A stretch of DNA of 64,000 bases, from the NCBI RefSeq assembly GCF_900105965.1, contig NZ_FNTV01000001.1, positions 992,001-1,056,000 of the forward strand, in the 5' to 3' direction. The position numbers and the translations under genes are program-made. The notes beneath the pieces were generated by a model. It was not told where the DNA came from. It was given only the letters and a program-made list of their open reading frames with translations, and made no database searches. Positions 37,590 through 45,240 of the stretch are shown piece after piece; the stretch's first letter is position 1; each line of letters begins with the position of its first letter. This stretch comes from Arthrobacter alpinus. GTDB taxonomy: Bacteria; Actinomycetota; Actinomycetes; Actinomycetales; Micrococcaceae.

Positions 37590-37994
37590 CTAGCGGTTTT
37601 GATGCTCGACAAGAGACAGCTGTGCCGTCTCGTCGGCTGTGAGTGAGCCCAGACGGTCTGTGAGAACGTCTGCCGTGACCCATAGTTCCTCGGCCAGCTC
37701 CTGGACGCTTCGCGCCCAGGCAGCATGCTGACAGAGGTTCCCTATAGGGATTAGGTTCCGCGCGGTTACAACGCGCACCTCGTGTTCGATGCATGGCCGT
37801 TGGCAGCCGTCGTGTCCGAGCTCGATATGGACAAGCTCGTGAGCGAGTGCACAGCGGCGTTCGACCTGCTGGAGTTGCTTGTCCAGCCAGATCACGCGGA
37901 GGCCATCTGTTCGCCCTGGCGCGCCATCAGGCATGCGGACAAAAGAGACGTGGATATGCGTTAGTCGCCGCAGCGTCCCCCAAGGATCGAACAT
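37590..37994 (-). CDS. ImmA/IrrE-type metallopeptidase
   Basis: 134 residues. Zinc protease motif HELVH (residues 52-56) in RRCALAHELVHIELGHDGC; the downstream RVVTARNLIPIGNL and helical SVQELAEELWVTADVLTDRLGSL fit the phage/ICE ImmA group, which cleaves the XRE repressor to induce lysis. Here the presumed partner repressor (41259-40645) is not adjacent but lies beyond three cargo genes. Divergent promoters are not seen; it is on the same strand as int. Confidence 0.85.
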   Translation of the reverse strand: MFDPWGTLRRLTHIHVSFVRMPDGAPGRTDGLRVIWLDKQLQQVERRCALAHELVHIELGHDGCQRPCIEHEVRVVTARNLIPIGNLCQHAAWARSVQELAEELWVTADVLTDRLGSLTADETAQLSLVEHQNR

Positions 37995-38024
37995 TCATCT
38001 GACCCTAGGGGATACCTCTGACAT

Positions 38025-38495
38025 TCAGGCTGTGGGGTTGAGGTCTTCCGCCGGGCCTGAGTGATGCCACTTGAATGCACTATTGATAAAGAGCGCGGTT
38101 ACAAAAAGCCCGGCAAAGATAACGGCCGCACTTGATGAAGCAAGCCAGGCGGCCCCTTGCCAGGTCGCAAATACGGCACCTATGCCGGCAACAAATGAAG
38201 CAACGATGGTGACTAGGTATCCGCCGAACAAAATGGCACGTATCCAGGTCCCGTATCGTTCGACCAGGTGGTGGACCGCTGACCCCGTTAGCGACAGGAT
38301 TGCCGCCCCGGCCAGTGAGAGCCCTGCGGTGACACCACCGAGGGTAGCAATATTTGTCAGTCCGGTTTTTAGGTCATCAGGGTGGATTCCGGACAGTAGG
38401 AATCCTCCACCAACACTGACGCTGGCAACGACGCATACAAGCAGGATGAGCGCAATCCAGAGCCCCTTGAAAGATGCCTCTCTATTTGTAGCCAT
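38025..38495 (-). CDS. Small membrane protein of unknown function (cargo gene 1)
   Basis: 156 residues with four hydrophobic helices (about 12-36, 46-70, 85-108, 116-141) separated by short loops; a basic patch (VERYGTWIR) between helices 2 and 3. No family recognised. It is the promoter-distal gene of a leftward block with the next two genes. Position between ImmA and the repressor is typical of lysogeny-expressed cargo such as superinfection-exclusion or anti-phage genes, but no homology supports a specific role. Confidence 0.75.
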   Translation of the reverse strand: MATNREASFKGLWIALILLVCVVASVSVGGGFLLSGIHPDDLKTGLTNIATLGGVTAGLSLAGAAILSLTGSAVHHLVERYGTWIRAILFGGYLVTIVASFVAGIGAVFATWQGAAWLASSSAAVIFAGLFVTALFINSAFKWHHSGPAEDLNPTA

Positions 38496-38513
38496 CGTGT
38501 GCCTCGCCTTCAG

Positions 38514-39521
38514 CTAGCGGAGTTTTAGAAGTTCATCAAACTCTATTGTGTAGGTCTTCACTATCTCAGACAGGGCTGACACTGCAGAGAAGGATTGGAA
38601 AGATCCCTGTCTCATGAGAATGGTCCGTTTGCGTGTTAACTTGTGGTCCAAGAGGTTTACAACGCCAGCAGGCAGGTCGTCGCCAGGGTGGCGGTTGAAT
38701 TGGACTTGGGCCGCATCGAGAGATGTGTAGTCAAGGCCGAAGGTGTCATCGAGCCAGTCCCGGAGTTCCTTGGCATCCTCTTCGAAGAACTTCTGCCCTT
38801 TTTCCTTGATTGGGCGAAGCTTGATTTCGAGCTTATATTTGCCTTCGAAAACAGGGCCGGCCATGAGGTCCCTCAACGGCGACTGACTTGCTGGGGTGAT
38901 TGTCTCCGCGACGAACACGCTTTTGAGCTGTTTCGCTCTGGCCAGAGCCTGGCGCCGGCCCTTGTCAATGACAGGCACCACACCCCATTCGAAGTTGTGC
39001 TGAGAGAGCGTGCCTTGGTCACGCATGACTCTGGTGAGCCAACTTGCAAAAGCTTGAGGCCTGGCCGCAGATTGCGTTTCCATCAAGACGCCAAATATGT
39101 TTCCAAAAGGCAAGAACCAGACGAAGAGGTTGTCAATGGGGGAGAATCCATCCTCAATCGTGACTGGCTTCTGCTCGCCTGTGCCCCGCTTGCCTTGGCT
39201 CGGGACATGGTCTTTGTCTGTGGCCACCACGACGCCGTACGTGGCGTTATCATCTACCTCTTGGACAAGGTTCTCAACACCCTCAGGGGGAAGTAGCCCC
39301 GTCCAGTCGCTTTCAATATCCAAAGCAACCACGGAGCACGTTAGCTCCTTCTTGAGGATGTGGTGGGTAATTGCAGTTGTTCCCATTTTCCGAAGGATGG
39401 CATGCCAGTCCTGCTCAGACACAGTCTTCTTAGATTTATTGTCTACCAGTCGCCAAAACTGGACTGTCCTTACAACTCCGCGTGGCCTTGCTGGTGGCAA
39501 TGGATTGTCTGAAGGTGTCAT
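38514..39521 (-). CDS. Unknown protein (cargo gene 2)
   Basis: 335 residues, soluble, no membrane helix or known motif. N-terminus RGVVRTVQFWRLVD, then a KMGTTAITHHILKKELTCSVVAL segment and FGNIFGVLMETQSAARPQAFASWLTRVMRDQG, later a basic region KLEIKLRPIKEKGQKFFEED. I cannot assign a family. It lies 18 bp upstream of the small membrane protein, so the two are probably co-expressed. Base composition looks lower in GC than the late phage genes, suggesting separate origin. Confidence 0.75.
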   Translation of the reverse strand: MTPSDNPLPPARPRGVVRTVQFWRLVDNKSKKTVSEQDWHAILRKMGTTAITHHILKKELTCSVVALDIESDWTGLLPPEGVENLVQEVDDNATYGVVVATDKDHVPSQGKRGTGEQKPVTIEDGFSPIDNLFVWFLPFGNIFGVLMETQSAARPQAFASWLTRVMRDQGTLSQHNFEWGVVPVIDKGRRQALARAKQLKSVFVAETITPASQSPLRDLMAGPVFEGKYKLEIKLRPIKEKGQKFFEEDAKELRDWLDDTFGLDYTSLDAAQVQFNRHPGDDLPAGVVNLLDHKLTRKRTILMRQGSFQSFSAVSALSEIVKTYTIEFDELLKLR

Positions 39522-39598
39522 GGGTCCCCAATGGTCGGATGAGTTGCACTCGTGGTTGGTTGTCTTAGTTGGTAGCTTGCGATTCTAGGCCGATGAAA

Positions 39599-40645
39599 CT
39601 AGGCGGTGGAATCTCTGTTGATGCGTGTCAGAATCGAGTCAACGGCAGGACTGCCCGCGGTCACTCCAGGTTCACCTTTTAGCTTCGGGTGTGGCCCGAA
39701 AACTCGCCGCGCAAACTCGGTCCTTAGCTCGTCTCGAATGGCATGATCTGTCATAGGAGAAATGAAACCGTCGAAAGTTTGAAGCTGGATGCTGATGGTT
39801 TTGGACCAAGTCGCTAGCGTCCGATGAAGATGAGCCTGTCGTGCGCAGTACGTGGCAACACCGAAAATTCCTCCCGAGACGACGAGCGGATAGAGCAGGG
39901 CTGGCCAATTTACTAGGCCCGGGGTCATTCCTTCGGCAAGCCACAGATGAAGGAAGACGCTAGTGCCTACTCCCGCTGCCACGAGAAGGATTGTCGCCCA
40001 CCGAAAGAAAGATGAGGACTTCTCATTGTCTGCTGCGAAAGTGTCATAGCTTCCGGTAAGTCGGGCGCTTGAGCTCACGCCGGCGGCGATCTGGGCGTTC
40101 CTCATCGCTTCCTCAGCACGTTCCGCAGCGACATTGGATTCCAAAAGTGACCACGCTGCATTGCCAAATGACTCGCATCGCTCAACTCTTACGCTGAGAC
40201 TTTCCGCTAGGTGAGTGAGGTCACTCTCCCATAGGAGGCCCATCCGGTCTGATGGGAGCTTCAGCAAGCCTCCGAGGGCTTCTCGAAGAGTCCACGTCAG
40301 TGACATCCACGATCCGCGGAGTGCAGGAATTTCTTTCGGGATCTCGGTGTCCGTGAGGATGGCAAGGTATGCAAGCGAGCTCTTGACGCGCTCAGTTGCA
40401 TCCTCAGGGACGAGCAGGAGATCCAAGGAGAACTTGTCGATGTCTTGATAAATGGCCTGCAACCCTGGCAGTCGAGTGTAGGCAGACCACAGATTTAGGA
40501 TTTCCTCAACAAAGGCAAATTCGTCCGGCAGGGGCTTCTTGGGTTGGTTTGGCTCAGCGCTGTAGAAGCTCCCCAGTGCCATCTGAACTAGTCCAAGGTT
40601 CGAAATATAGGTCAGCGTCGGCGTCATGCGTCCAGTAGCTGCCAT
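39599..40645 (-). CDS. Unknown membrane-anchored protein (cargo gene 3)
   Basis: 348 residues. A helical soluble N-terminal domain (about 1-205) is followed by two membrane helices (about 213-236 and 246-268) and a C-terminal cytosolic part of about 75 residues. No enzymatic motif seen. Its ATG overlaps the stop of the repressor gene by one base (TAATG), so it is translationally coupled to the immunity regulator and expressed in the lysogen. This architecture (sensor-like soluble domain plus hairpin membrane anchor) occurs in effectors, but function is unknown. Confidence 0.78.
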   Translation of the reverse strand: MAATGRMTPTLTYISNLGLVQMALGSFYSAEPNQPKKPLPDEFAFVEEILNLWSAYTRLPGLQAIYQDIDKFSLDLLLVPEDATERVKSSLAYLAILTDTEIPKEIPALRGSWMSLTWTLREALGGLLKLPSDRMGLLWESDLTHLAESLSVRVERCESFGNAAWSLLESNVAAERAEEAMRNAQIAAGVSSSARLTGSYDTFAADNEKSSSFFRWATILLVAAGVGTSVFLHLWLAEGMTPGLVNWPALLYPLVVSGGIFGVATYCARQAHLHRTLATWSKTISIQLQTFDGFISPMTDHAIRDELRTEFARRVFGPHPKLKGEPGVTAGSPAVDSILTRINRDSTA

Positions 40646-41259
40646 TATTTCGACTCTCCGTCTGTCTCTTGTGTTTCTTCGCCGCGGACTGAGGTCCGGG
40701 CAGCTTCTTCGGCGCCAAGATTCCTGTGGCCACTGGCGGCCAGCTCGAAGTAGTTAGCCGGCAGCGGGATATGCCCGTACTCGTCTGCATCTGGATGAGC
40801 GTGCGGGTCCTTCTTCGCCTTGGGGCTGGCAGGGCTTTCCCCTGCCTGGTTCATATAGGTGGGATGATCTCCATTGCCCACCACCTCCTCTTGCGTGGTC
40901 GCGTCAAGAGTTCTAATCGTGTCCACGAGACCTTGAATGATCTTGCGGTCTCGTGAGCTGAACTCTGGCGAATCGCGGACTACATCCTCGAGGCTGGGAC
41001 GGTTGGACTGAACCTCGACGCCCATGCTGGCCATAGCTGCTTGGGCAACTCTCTGAACTGATACTTGGAGGACATCCGAGAGCGCATGGATTACTGCGCC
41101 CTTGATAGAGATGAGTTCCTGGTTCTTCAGCCGTGAGAAGTTCGAGTGCTTCATGTCCAGTCCGAGGCCCTGAGCACGTCGCTCTAAGTCTCGGGTGGAC
41201 CAGCCGTTCTTGTCCTGGGCTGCTTGGATCAGTTCGCCAAGTGGATGTGTTGCGTTCAC
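40645..41259 (-). CDS. XRE-type immunity repressor
   Basis: 204 residues from a GTG at 41257-41259. The frame is open to 41583, but the extension overlaps the divergent Cro-like gene and operator region. N-terminal helix-turn-helix (ELIQAAQDKNGWSTRDLERRAQGLG...NFSRLKNQ), a middle helical part and a charged C-terminal tail. Transcribed divergently from the Cro-like gene across repeated GGACAC sites, the standard layout of a prophage repressor. The C-terminus lacks a LexA-like serine peptidase domain, consistent with ImmA-dependent control. Confidence 0.72.
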   Translation of the reverse strand: MNATHPLGELIQAAQDKNGWSTRDLERRAQGLGLDMKHSNFSRLKNQELISIKGAVIHALSDVLQVSVQRVAQAAMASMGVEVQSNRPSLEDVVRDSPEFSSRDRKIIQGLVDTIRTLDATTQEEVVGNGDHPTYMNQAGESPASPKAKKDPHAHPDADEYGHIPLPANYFELAASGHRNLGAEEAARTSVRGEETQETDGESK

Positions 41260-41464
41260 AGCGTCAGTCTTTCGAATGGCCGGGCAGCCACCTAATCGGG
41301 CGGACACTGGCAAGATGTGCAGGTTGGACACTAAAAGAATACAAGTTTTGTTTGAGTAATGCCCGGATTGGCGGGGTCGCGCGCGTTGGCGGCCAAAAAG
41401 AGTGGACACTAGAACCGTTCCTGTGTAACAATAAACTGGACACAGCGGAACAGAAAGGGATACA
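41260..41464. promoter_or_regulatory. Immunity operator/promoter region with repeated GGACACT sites
   Basis: The 205-bp divergent region between repressor and Cro-like gene carries direct repeats of GGACACT at 41302-41308, 41326-41332 and 41404-41410, plus GGACACA at 41438-41444, all in one orientation, and CCTGTGT at 41420-41426 as a partial inverse. They are likely operators for the XRE proteins. AT-rich patches near 41333-41360 and 41426-41436 suit promoters in both directions. Confidence 0.6.
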
Positions 41465-41794
41465 GTGATTTCTACCAACACCGGCCTACTAGCGATTGGA
41501 GATCTCTGGATGGAACTCAGGGACCGAAAGATGCTGCAGCGGCTCATGATCGTCCAGGGGGTTTCGAATCGTAGCCTCGCCAAGATTGCTGGATGGAAAT
41601 CACACAGCTACATGAACCGCCTCGTCAGTGGCGAAGCGAAGAACCTAGAGCCGGAGCCGGCTTTGCGCATAGCAAAGTTCCTGGGCGTCGGGGTGGAGGA
41701 TCTTTTTTTGACCAAAGTGGAACACAATTCTGTACGAAGTGGATCGATATCCACTCCGTATGCGACAAAACACAAGAAGAAGGTGACGGCATGA
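41465..41794 (+). CDS. Cro-like XRE-family regulator
   Basis: 109 residues from a GTG at 41465 with AAAGGG 6 bases upstream. Helix-turn-helix at about 25-75 (RLMIVQGVSNRSLAKIAGWKSHSYMNRLVSGEAKNLEPEPALRIAKFLGV), typical of XRE/Cro proteins. First gene of the rightward early operon and divergent from the repressor, so it probably acts as the lytic-switch regulator. The 3' end overlaps the next gene by 4 bases (ATGA). Confidence 0.82.
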   Translation: MISTNTGLLAIGDLWMELRDRKMLQRLMIVQGVSNRSLAKIAGWKSHSYMNRLVSGEAKNLEPEPALRIAKFLGVGVEDLFLTKVEHNSVRSGSISTPYATKHKKKVTA

Positions 41795-42078
41795 GTCTGC
41801 AACTCGTTGATGATTTCCGGCCGATGTCTGGGCGGATGAAGCCGCGGCTGAATCCGGCGGAGGCGGCGGAAATTTCGCGCCGGCATCCGGTGACTGTGCG
41901 TAGGGCTTTGATAGCCGAGCAGCTGCACGGATCACAGTCAGGGCCCGGTGGTCGGTGGCTGATCCGTGAGGAGTGCTTGGACGCATGGATTGACGGCGTG
42001 AAGTGCGAGCACCACGTGAACGTAACGCCAATCCGTCGCCGTGTTGGCAAACAGCTCAAGGCTGTCACCCGCAAATAG
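41791..42078 (+). CDS. Excisionase-like helix-turn-helix protein
   Basis: 95 residues from the ATG at 41791, overlapping the Cro-like gene stop. Contains an HTH of the MerR/Xis type: RLNPAEAAEISRRHPVTVRRALIAEQLHGSQSGPGGRWLIREECLDAWIDG, where the winged part reads out DNA. Basic C-terminus (RRRVGKQLKAVTRK). Likely an excisionase or accessory regulator; role inferred from position and fold. Confidence 0.75.
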   Translation: MSLQLVDDFRPMSGRMKPRLNPAEAAEISRRHPVTVRRALIAEQLHGSQSGPGGRWLIREECLDAWIDGVKCEHHVNVTPIRRRVGKQLKAVTRK

Positions 42079-42082
42079 AGAT

Positions 42083-42110
42083 GCCCCCTCCTACGGGAAT
42101 AGGAGAGGGC
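42083..42110 (+). terminator. Hairpin after excisionase-like gene
   Basis: GCCCCCTCCT (42083-42092) pairs with AGGAGAGGGC (42101-42110) with one mismatch and an 8-base loop, just after the stop. No T-run; may be an attenuator rather than a full terminator. Confidence 0.5.
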
Positions 42111-42153
42111 TGTCAGATTTCGCTGTAAAAACTCAATCTAAAGGAATGGTCTC

Positions 42154-42744
42154 ATGAATGATTCCCCTAGGCCCAGCGCGCCCGCTGGCAACTCAGGTAC
42201 TGCTGTCGAGGTAGAAATACCCGTCGACATGTTCTTCGACGCTCGCGACTACGCCCCGGTTGCGACGGCAGGCGCCAAACCGAAGAAGGACCAGGGAAAC
42301 GTCTCTCTTGCCCGGTCTCGTCGGTTGACCGCGATTCACAAGAAGCTCGATCAGCTCACGATCGCTTTGAAGCATTTGCGAACCGCTGACGCTGTTGGCC
42401 TAGTGACGCAGTCAATGGACGTTCTTGTAGGCATCACTGACCAGTTTCACAAGCAGGTTCACGATCTGGCGAAGCAGGCCGATAACGCGGAGCTTCGCTA
42501 CGAGGAGTACTTCGAGACTCCTCCTCTAGTACCGCCGGCGGCTGATGTTCCCCCAGCATCAGCCGCCGGTGCTTCAACCCAGTCAGTCGTCACTGTAGTA
42601 GTCGCCCCAAAGGTCCGCGGCCTCAATCACCCATCGAGCATGGCCGAGGCCATCAGCATGCGTAGCCAGGCGCTTGCGGCTAACCCAGCCCTCGCAGCCC
42701 AAATTGCCCGAGCTTCGGCCGCAGCCCGTATGGAGCAGCGATGA
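42154..42744 (+). CDS. Hypothetical early phage protein
   Basis: 196 residues. The N-terminal 40 residues and the region 125-150 are proline/alanine-rich and likely disordered; residues 48-120 form a predicted helical bundle (ARSRRLTAIHKKLDQLTIALKHL...ITDQFHKQVHDLAKQADNAELRYEEYFE), probably coiled coil. No family recognised. Its stop overlaps the next ATG by 4 bases. AAAGGAATGGTCTC upstream gives a ribosome site. Confidence 0.7.
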   Translation: MNDSPRPSAPAGNSGTAVEVEIPVDMFFDARDYAPVATAGAKPKKDQGNVSLARSRRLTAIHKKLDQLTIALKHLRTADAVGLVTQSMDVLVGITDQFHKQVHDLAKQADNAELRYEEYFETPPLVPPAADVPPASAAGASTQSVVTVVVAPKVRGLNHPSSMAEAISMRSQALAANPALAAQIARASAAARMEQR

Positions 42745-43025
42745 ATCTCACTGTTGAGCAGTTGATGGCGCAGGCCATCAAGTTCTTGAAGACTGACCAG
42801 CCGAACATGGCGGCTCTCGACATGAAGAAAGCCCTTGAGCTCCTGAAGAAGGAGAAGGCCCATCGCGGGCTAGAGAAGGTATTCGCTTTCTTCGCTCAGA
42901 TCCGGGACGTATTCATAGGAGCTTTCAACGCGGTTCGAGACGCTTGCTCACAAGCGTTCGCTGCGTTCTCAAGCCTTGCCGAGGCGTTCCAGTCTGACTT
43001 TGCTTTGGCGGCCGACCATGAGTAG
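42741..43025 (+). CDS. Hypothetical small phage protein
   Basis: 94 residues, overlapping its upstream neighbour by 4 bases. Two amphipathic helices, an acidic/lysine-rich first half (MALDMKKALELLKKEKAHRG) and an aromatic-alanine second half. No family recognised. Overlap with the next gene by 8 bases points to tight operon packing. Confidence 0.65.
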   Translation: MNLTVEQLMAQAIKFLKTDQPNMAALDMKKALELLKKEKAHRGLEKVFAFFAQIRDVFIGAFNAVRDACSQAFAAFSSLAEAFQSDFALAADHE

Positions 43026-43281
43026 CTACCGGACGAAGAAGCAGGCCGTGGTGAATTTCCCCAAGTCTGCGAAGTCGGATATCCCGATCTGTGATCTTGA
43101 CTTCCGCAATGAAACGGAACTGAAGCGCCAGTTGGCCTTGCATGTGAAGCATTTCGGTGGCGGGCAGCGAGTCGAGATTGATACGTCCGCTAGCCAGATC
43201 TTGGTTGATGGCGTCCACAAATACAACTTTTCCCTGATGGACCCGCCTCGGCCGCGTCCGTCTGCTGCGGTGATGTTCTGA
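43018..43281 (+). CDS. Hypothetical small phage protein
   Basis: 87 residues from the ATG at 43018, overlapping the previous stop. Alpha/beta type sequence (AVVNFPKSAKSDIPICDLDFRNETELKRQLALHVKHFGGGQRVEI) with a proline-rich C-terminus. No family recognised. Its stop overlaps the next start at one base. Confidence 0.62.
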   Translation: MSSYRTKKQAVVNFPKSAKSDIPICDLDFRNETELKRQLALHVKHFGGGQRVEIDTSASQILVDGVHKYNFSLMDPPRPRPSAAVMF

Positions 43282-43481
43282 TGGCCGCCGTGGTTCGCCC
43301 GTCTGAGCGGGTAGCGTCCCGGCGCCGTCGCGCTTTCCTCTGGCTGCCGTTACTTGTAGCCGGCGCCCTGGTCTCCCTCGCTGGTGGCCCAATGATCACA
43401 GTTTTCAATTCCCTTGACACAGCCGGCCTTGCCTTGATGGTGGGCGGCCTCGTCGGGTTCATCCGAGAGGTAGAGAAGTAA
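43281..43481 (+). CDS. Small phage membrane protein
   Basis: 66 residues. Basic N-terminus (RPSERVASRRRRA) then two hydrophobic segments (about 20-37 and 45-60) consistent with a helical hairpin in the membrane. No family recognised. One-base overlap with neighbours on both sides (TAATG at the 3' end). Confidence 0.62.
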   Translation: MAAVVRPSERVASRRRRAFLWLPLLVAGALVSLAGGPMITVFNSLDTAGLALMVGGLVGFIREVEK

Positions 43482-44776
43482 TGACAACACGCTTTGAAGA
43501 AATAGCGATAGAGAAGGTCCGGGCGAACAAGGCCAATATCCGTGAGGACCTTGGTGACTTGGAGCGACTGACGGAGGAGATTCGCACGATGGGCGTTGTC
43601 TCGCCCGTGGTTGTGTACCCACATCCCGAGCTTGAAGGCGACTACCTGGTCAAGGATGGACACCGCCGCCGTCAGGCATCCATCAATGCCGGCAAGTCTT
43701 TCCTGCCCTGCATCGTTGAGGAAGCTTCGGCGCGGGGCGAGATGGACGACATCGAGGCCATGCTCACCACTGGCCGCAATCACCTCGCACTGTCCGTCTT
43801 GGAGGAAGCTCAGGGCTTCCAACGCCTGGACTTGGAGGGCGTAAAGAAGCTCCAAGAACTGGAGGACGCAGGCCAGCCGGGTTTGTATGACCGAGTGGTG
43901 GGGGACATCGGAAGCGGGGACAAGCGCTACACGCTGGATCTAGAGCGCACCATTGCCCGGGCCCAGCAGGAGCAGGCCAAGGCGGAGCTGCAGGAACGCA
44001 TGGAATCACTCGGTGCCCCGGAAGCTCCGGATGATGCCACGTACTCAAACAAGTGGGACTGGGTCCGCGACGTCGAGGGCGAAGAACTGTCCGCCGAAGT
44101 TCACGTGACCGCTGGTCATTACTGGTCCATCGCAGGTTACGGGACGCCGGAGATCCGCTGGTACGCACCGTTGGCAGTGGCCAAGCCGGACATTTCGGAG
44201 GCGGAGAAGGAACACAAGAAGCAACTCCGAGCACTGAATGCGGAACTGGGGTTGAGCTACACGGTGCGCCGCCAATTCATAGCGAACCAGATCCGTTCCA
44301 AGGACGGCGCCGGCGAAGTCGCGGACCACGAGCTGTTGTTCGATCTGTTGTGGGGAGACATTCTCAAAATGGACGAGGAGACCCTGGGTGACATCAGCGG
44401 CATTCACAAGCCCTCTGATGCTGAGGGGTACGCCGAGGAGAACGCTTGGCGCGATCGGGTCAAGGTGGTCTTGCAGAAGATGACGTGGCGCCAGCTGGCC
44501 CGGGCGGCGACCTATGGCCAGCAGAAAGATACTGACCGGCAACTGCGATTCGCGAAAAACTTCGACCGCACCGTCTACGACTGGTCGAATCGTCGGTCTT
44601 GGCTGGAGCAAGCCCAGACGCACTTTGGATACCGGTTCGACCAGGCAGAGCAAGACGTCTTGGAACTGTTCAAGACCAAGGGTGGCAGTTACTCCAGCCG
44701 CAGCCTGACAGAGGGCACAAACCGGCGCGTCGAAGAAGACGTCACGGTCATCAAAGATGACGGAGCCGAGCAGTGA
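43481..44776 (+). CDS. ParB N-terminal domain-containing phage protein
   Basis: 431 residues. Residues 5-90 form a ParB/Srx-type domain: IEKVRANKANIREDLGDLERLTEEIRTMGVVSPVVV, then DYLVKDGHRRRQASINAG, with the GHRRRQA box that binds CTP in true ParB proteins. The rest (about 100-431) is helical and unlike chromosomal ParB. No ParA gene lies nearby, so plasmid-type partition is unlikely; a role in replication or transcription regulation is a guess. Overlaps the next gene by 4 bases. Confidence 0.8.
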   Translation: MTTRFEEIAIEKVRANKANIREDLGDLERLTEEIRTMGVVSPVVVYPHPELEGDYLVKDGHRRRQASINAGKSFLPCIVEEASARGEMDDIEAMLTTGRNHLALSVLEEAQGFQRLDLEGVKKLQELEDAGQPGLYDRVVGDIGSGDKRYTLDLERTIARAQQEQAKAELQERMESLGAPEAPDDATYSNKWDWVRDVEGEELSAEVHVTAGHYWSIAGYGTPEIRWYAPLAVAKPDISEAEKEHKKQLRALNAELGLSYTVRRQFIANQIRSKDGAGEVADHELLFDLLWGDILKMDEETLGDISGIHKPSDAEGYAEENAWRDRVKVVLQKMTWRQLARAATYGQQKDTDRQLRFAKNFDRTVYDWSNRRSWLEQAQTHFGYRFDQAEQDVLELFKTKGGSYSSRSLTEGTNRRVEEDVTVIKDDGAEQ

Positions 44777-45105
44777 GCCCGGGCGCTAAGCAAAAGGAGC
44801 TGTTGGCCCTGAACCCGGCTCCGTTGCGGCACGCGGCTGCGGCGTTCCCCATCAAGACAAAGACGTGGATCGCCAAGGACCGTGCCTTTCCAAGGGCGGC
44901 GGTGCGCCTCCAGCCCGATGGCAAGTGGCTGCTGCAGCTTTGGCACACGCCAACAATGGTCCGAATGGACGAGAAACCTCTGACTTACAGAAACCGCCTC
45001 GCAGCGGTCTTCTCAGGCCAGATCCAAGTGCATGCGGCTAGGTCTCAAAAACACCCGGCCGGACAAATACACCTCCGCGGCATCTCAGGGATGTGGGCCG
45101 TATGA
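44773..45105 (+). CDS. Hypothetical phage protein
   Basis: 110 residues, GTG start overlapping the ParB-like stop (GTGA). Basic sequence with two beta-like stretches (KTWIAKDRAFPRAAVRLQPDGKWLLQLWH and RNRLAAVFSGQIQVHA). No family recognised. Ends in ATGA overlap with the next small gene. Confidence 0.6.
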   Translation: MSPGAKQKELLALNPAPLRHAAAAFPIKTKTWIAKDRAFPRAAVRLQPDGKWLLQLWHTPTMVRMDEKPLTYRNRLAAVFSGQIQVHAARSQKHPAGQIHLRGISGMWAV

Positions 45106-45224
45106 GCACTGACAACCCAGACATCAGCATGTTGAAGCGTGACCGCCCAGTACAACCACTGCGTTGCAATTCCTGCAATGCACCCATCAATCCACTCACG
45201 GCCGAGTGCCGCTGCAGCGACTAA
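45102..45224 (+). CDS. Short zinc-ribbon-like protein
   Basis: 40 residues starting at the ATG at 45102, overlapping the upstream stop by 4 bases. C-terminal half has CNSCNAPINPLTAECRC, a CxxC...CxC zinc-knuckle pattern. Coupling and cysteine spacing support a real gene; function unknown. Confidence 0.55.
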   Translation: MSTDNPDISMLKRDRPVQPLRCNSCNAPINPLTAECRCSD

Positions 45225-45240
45225 TCAAGGAGTTTTGACC

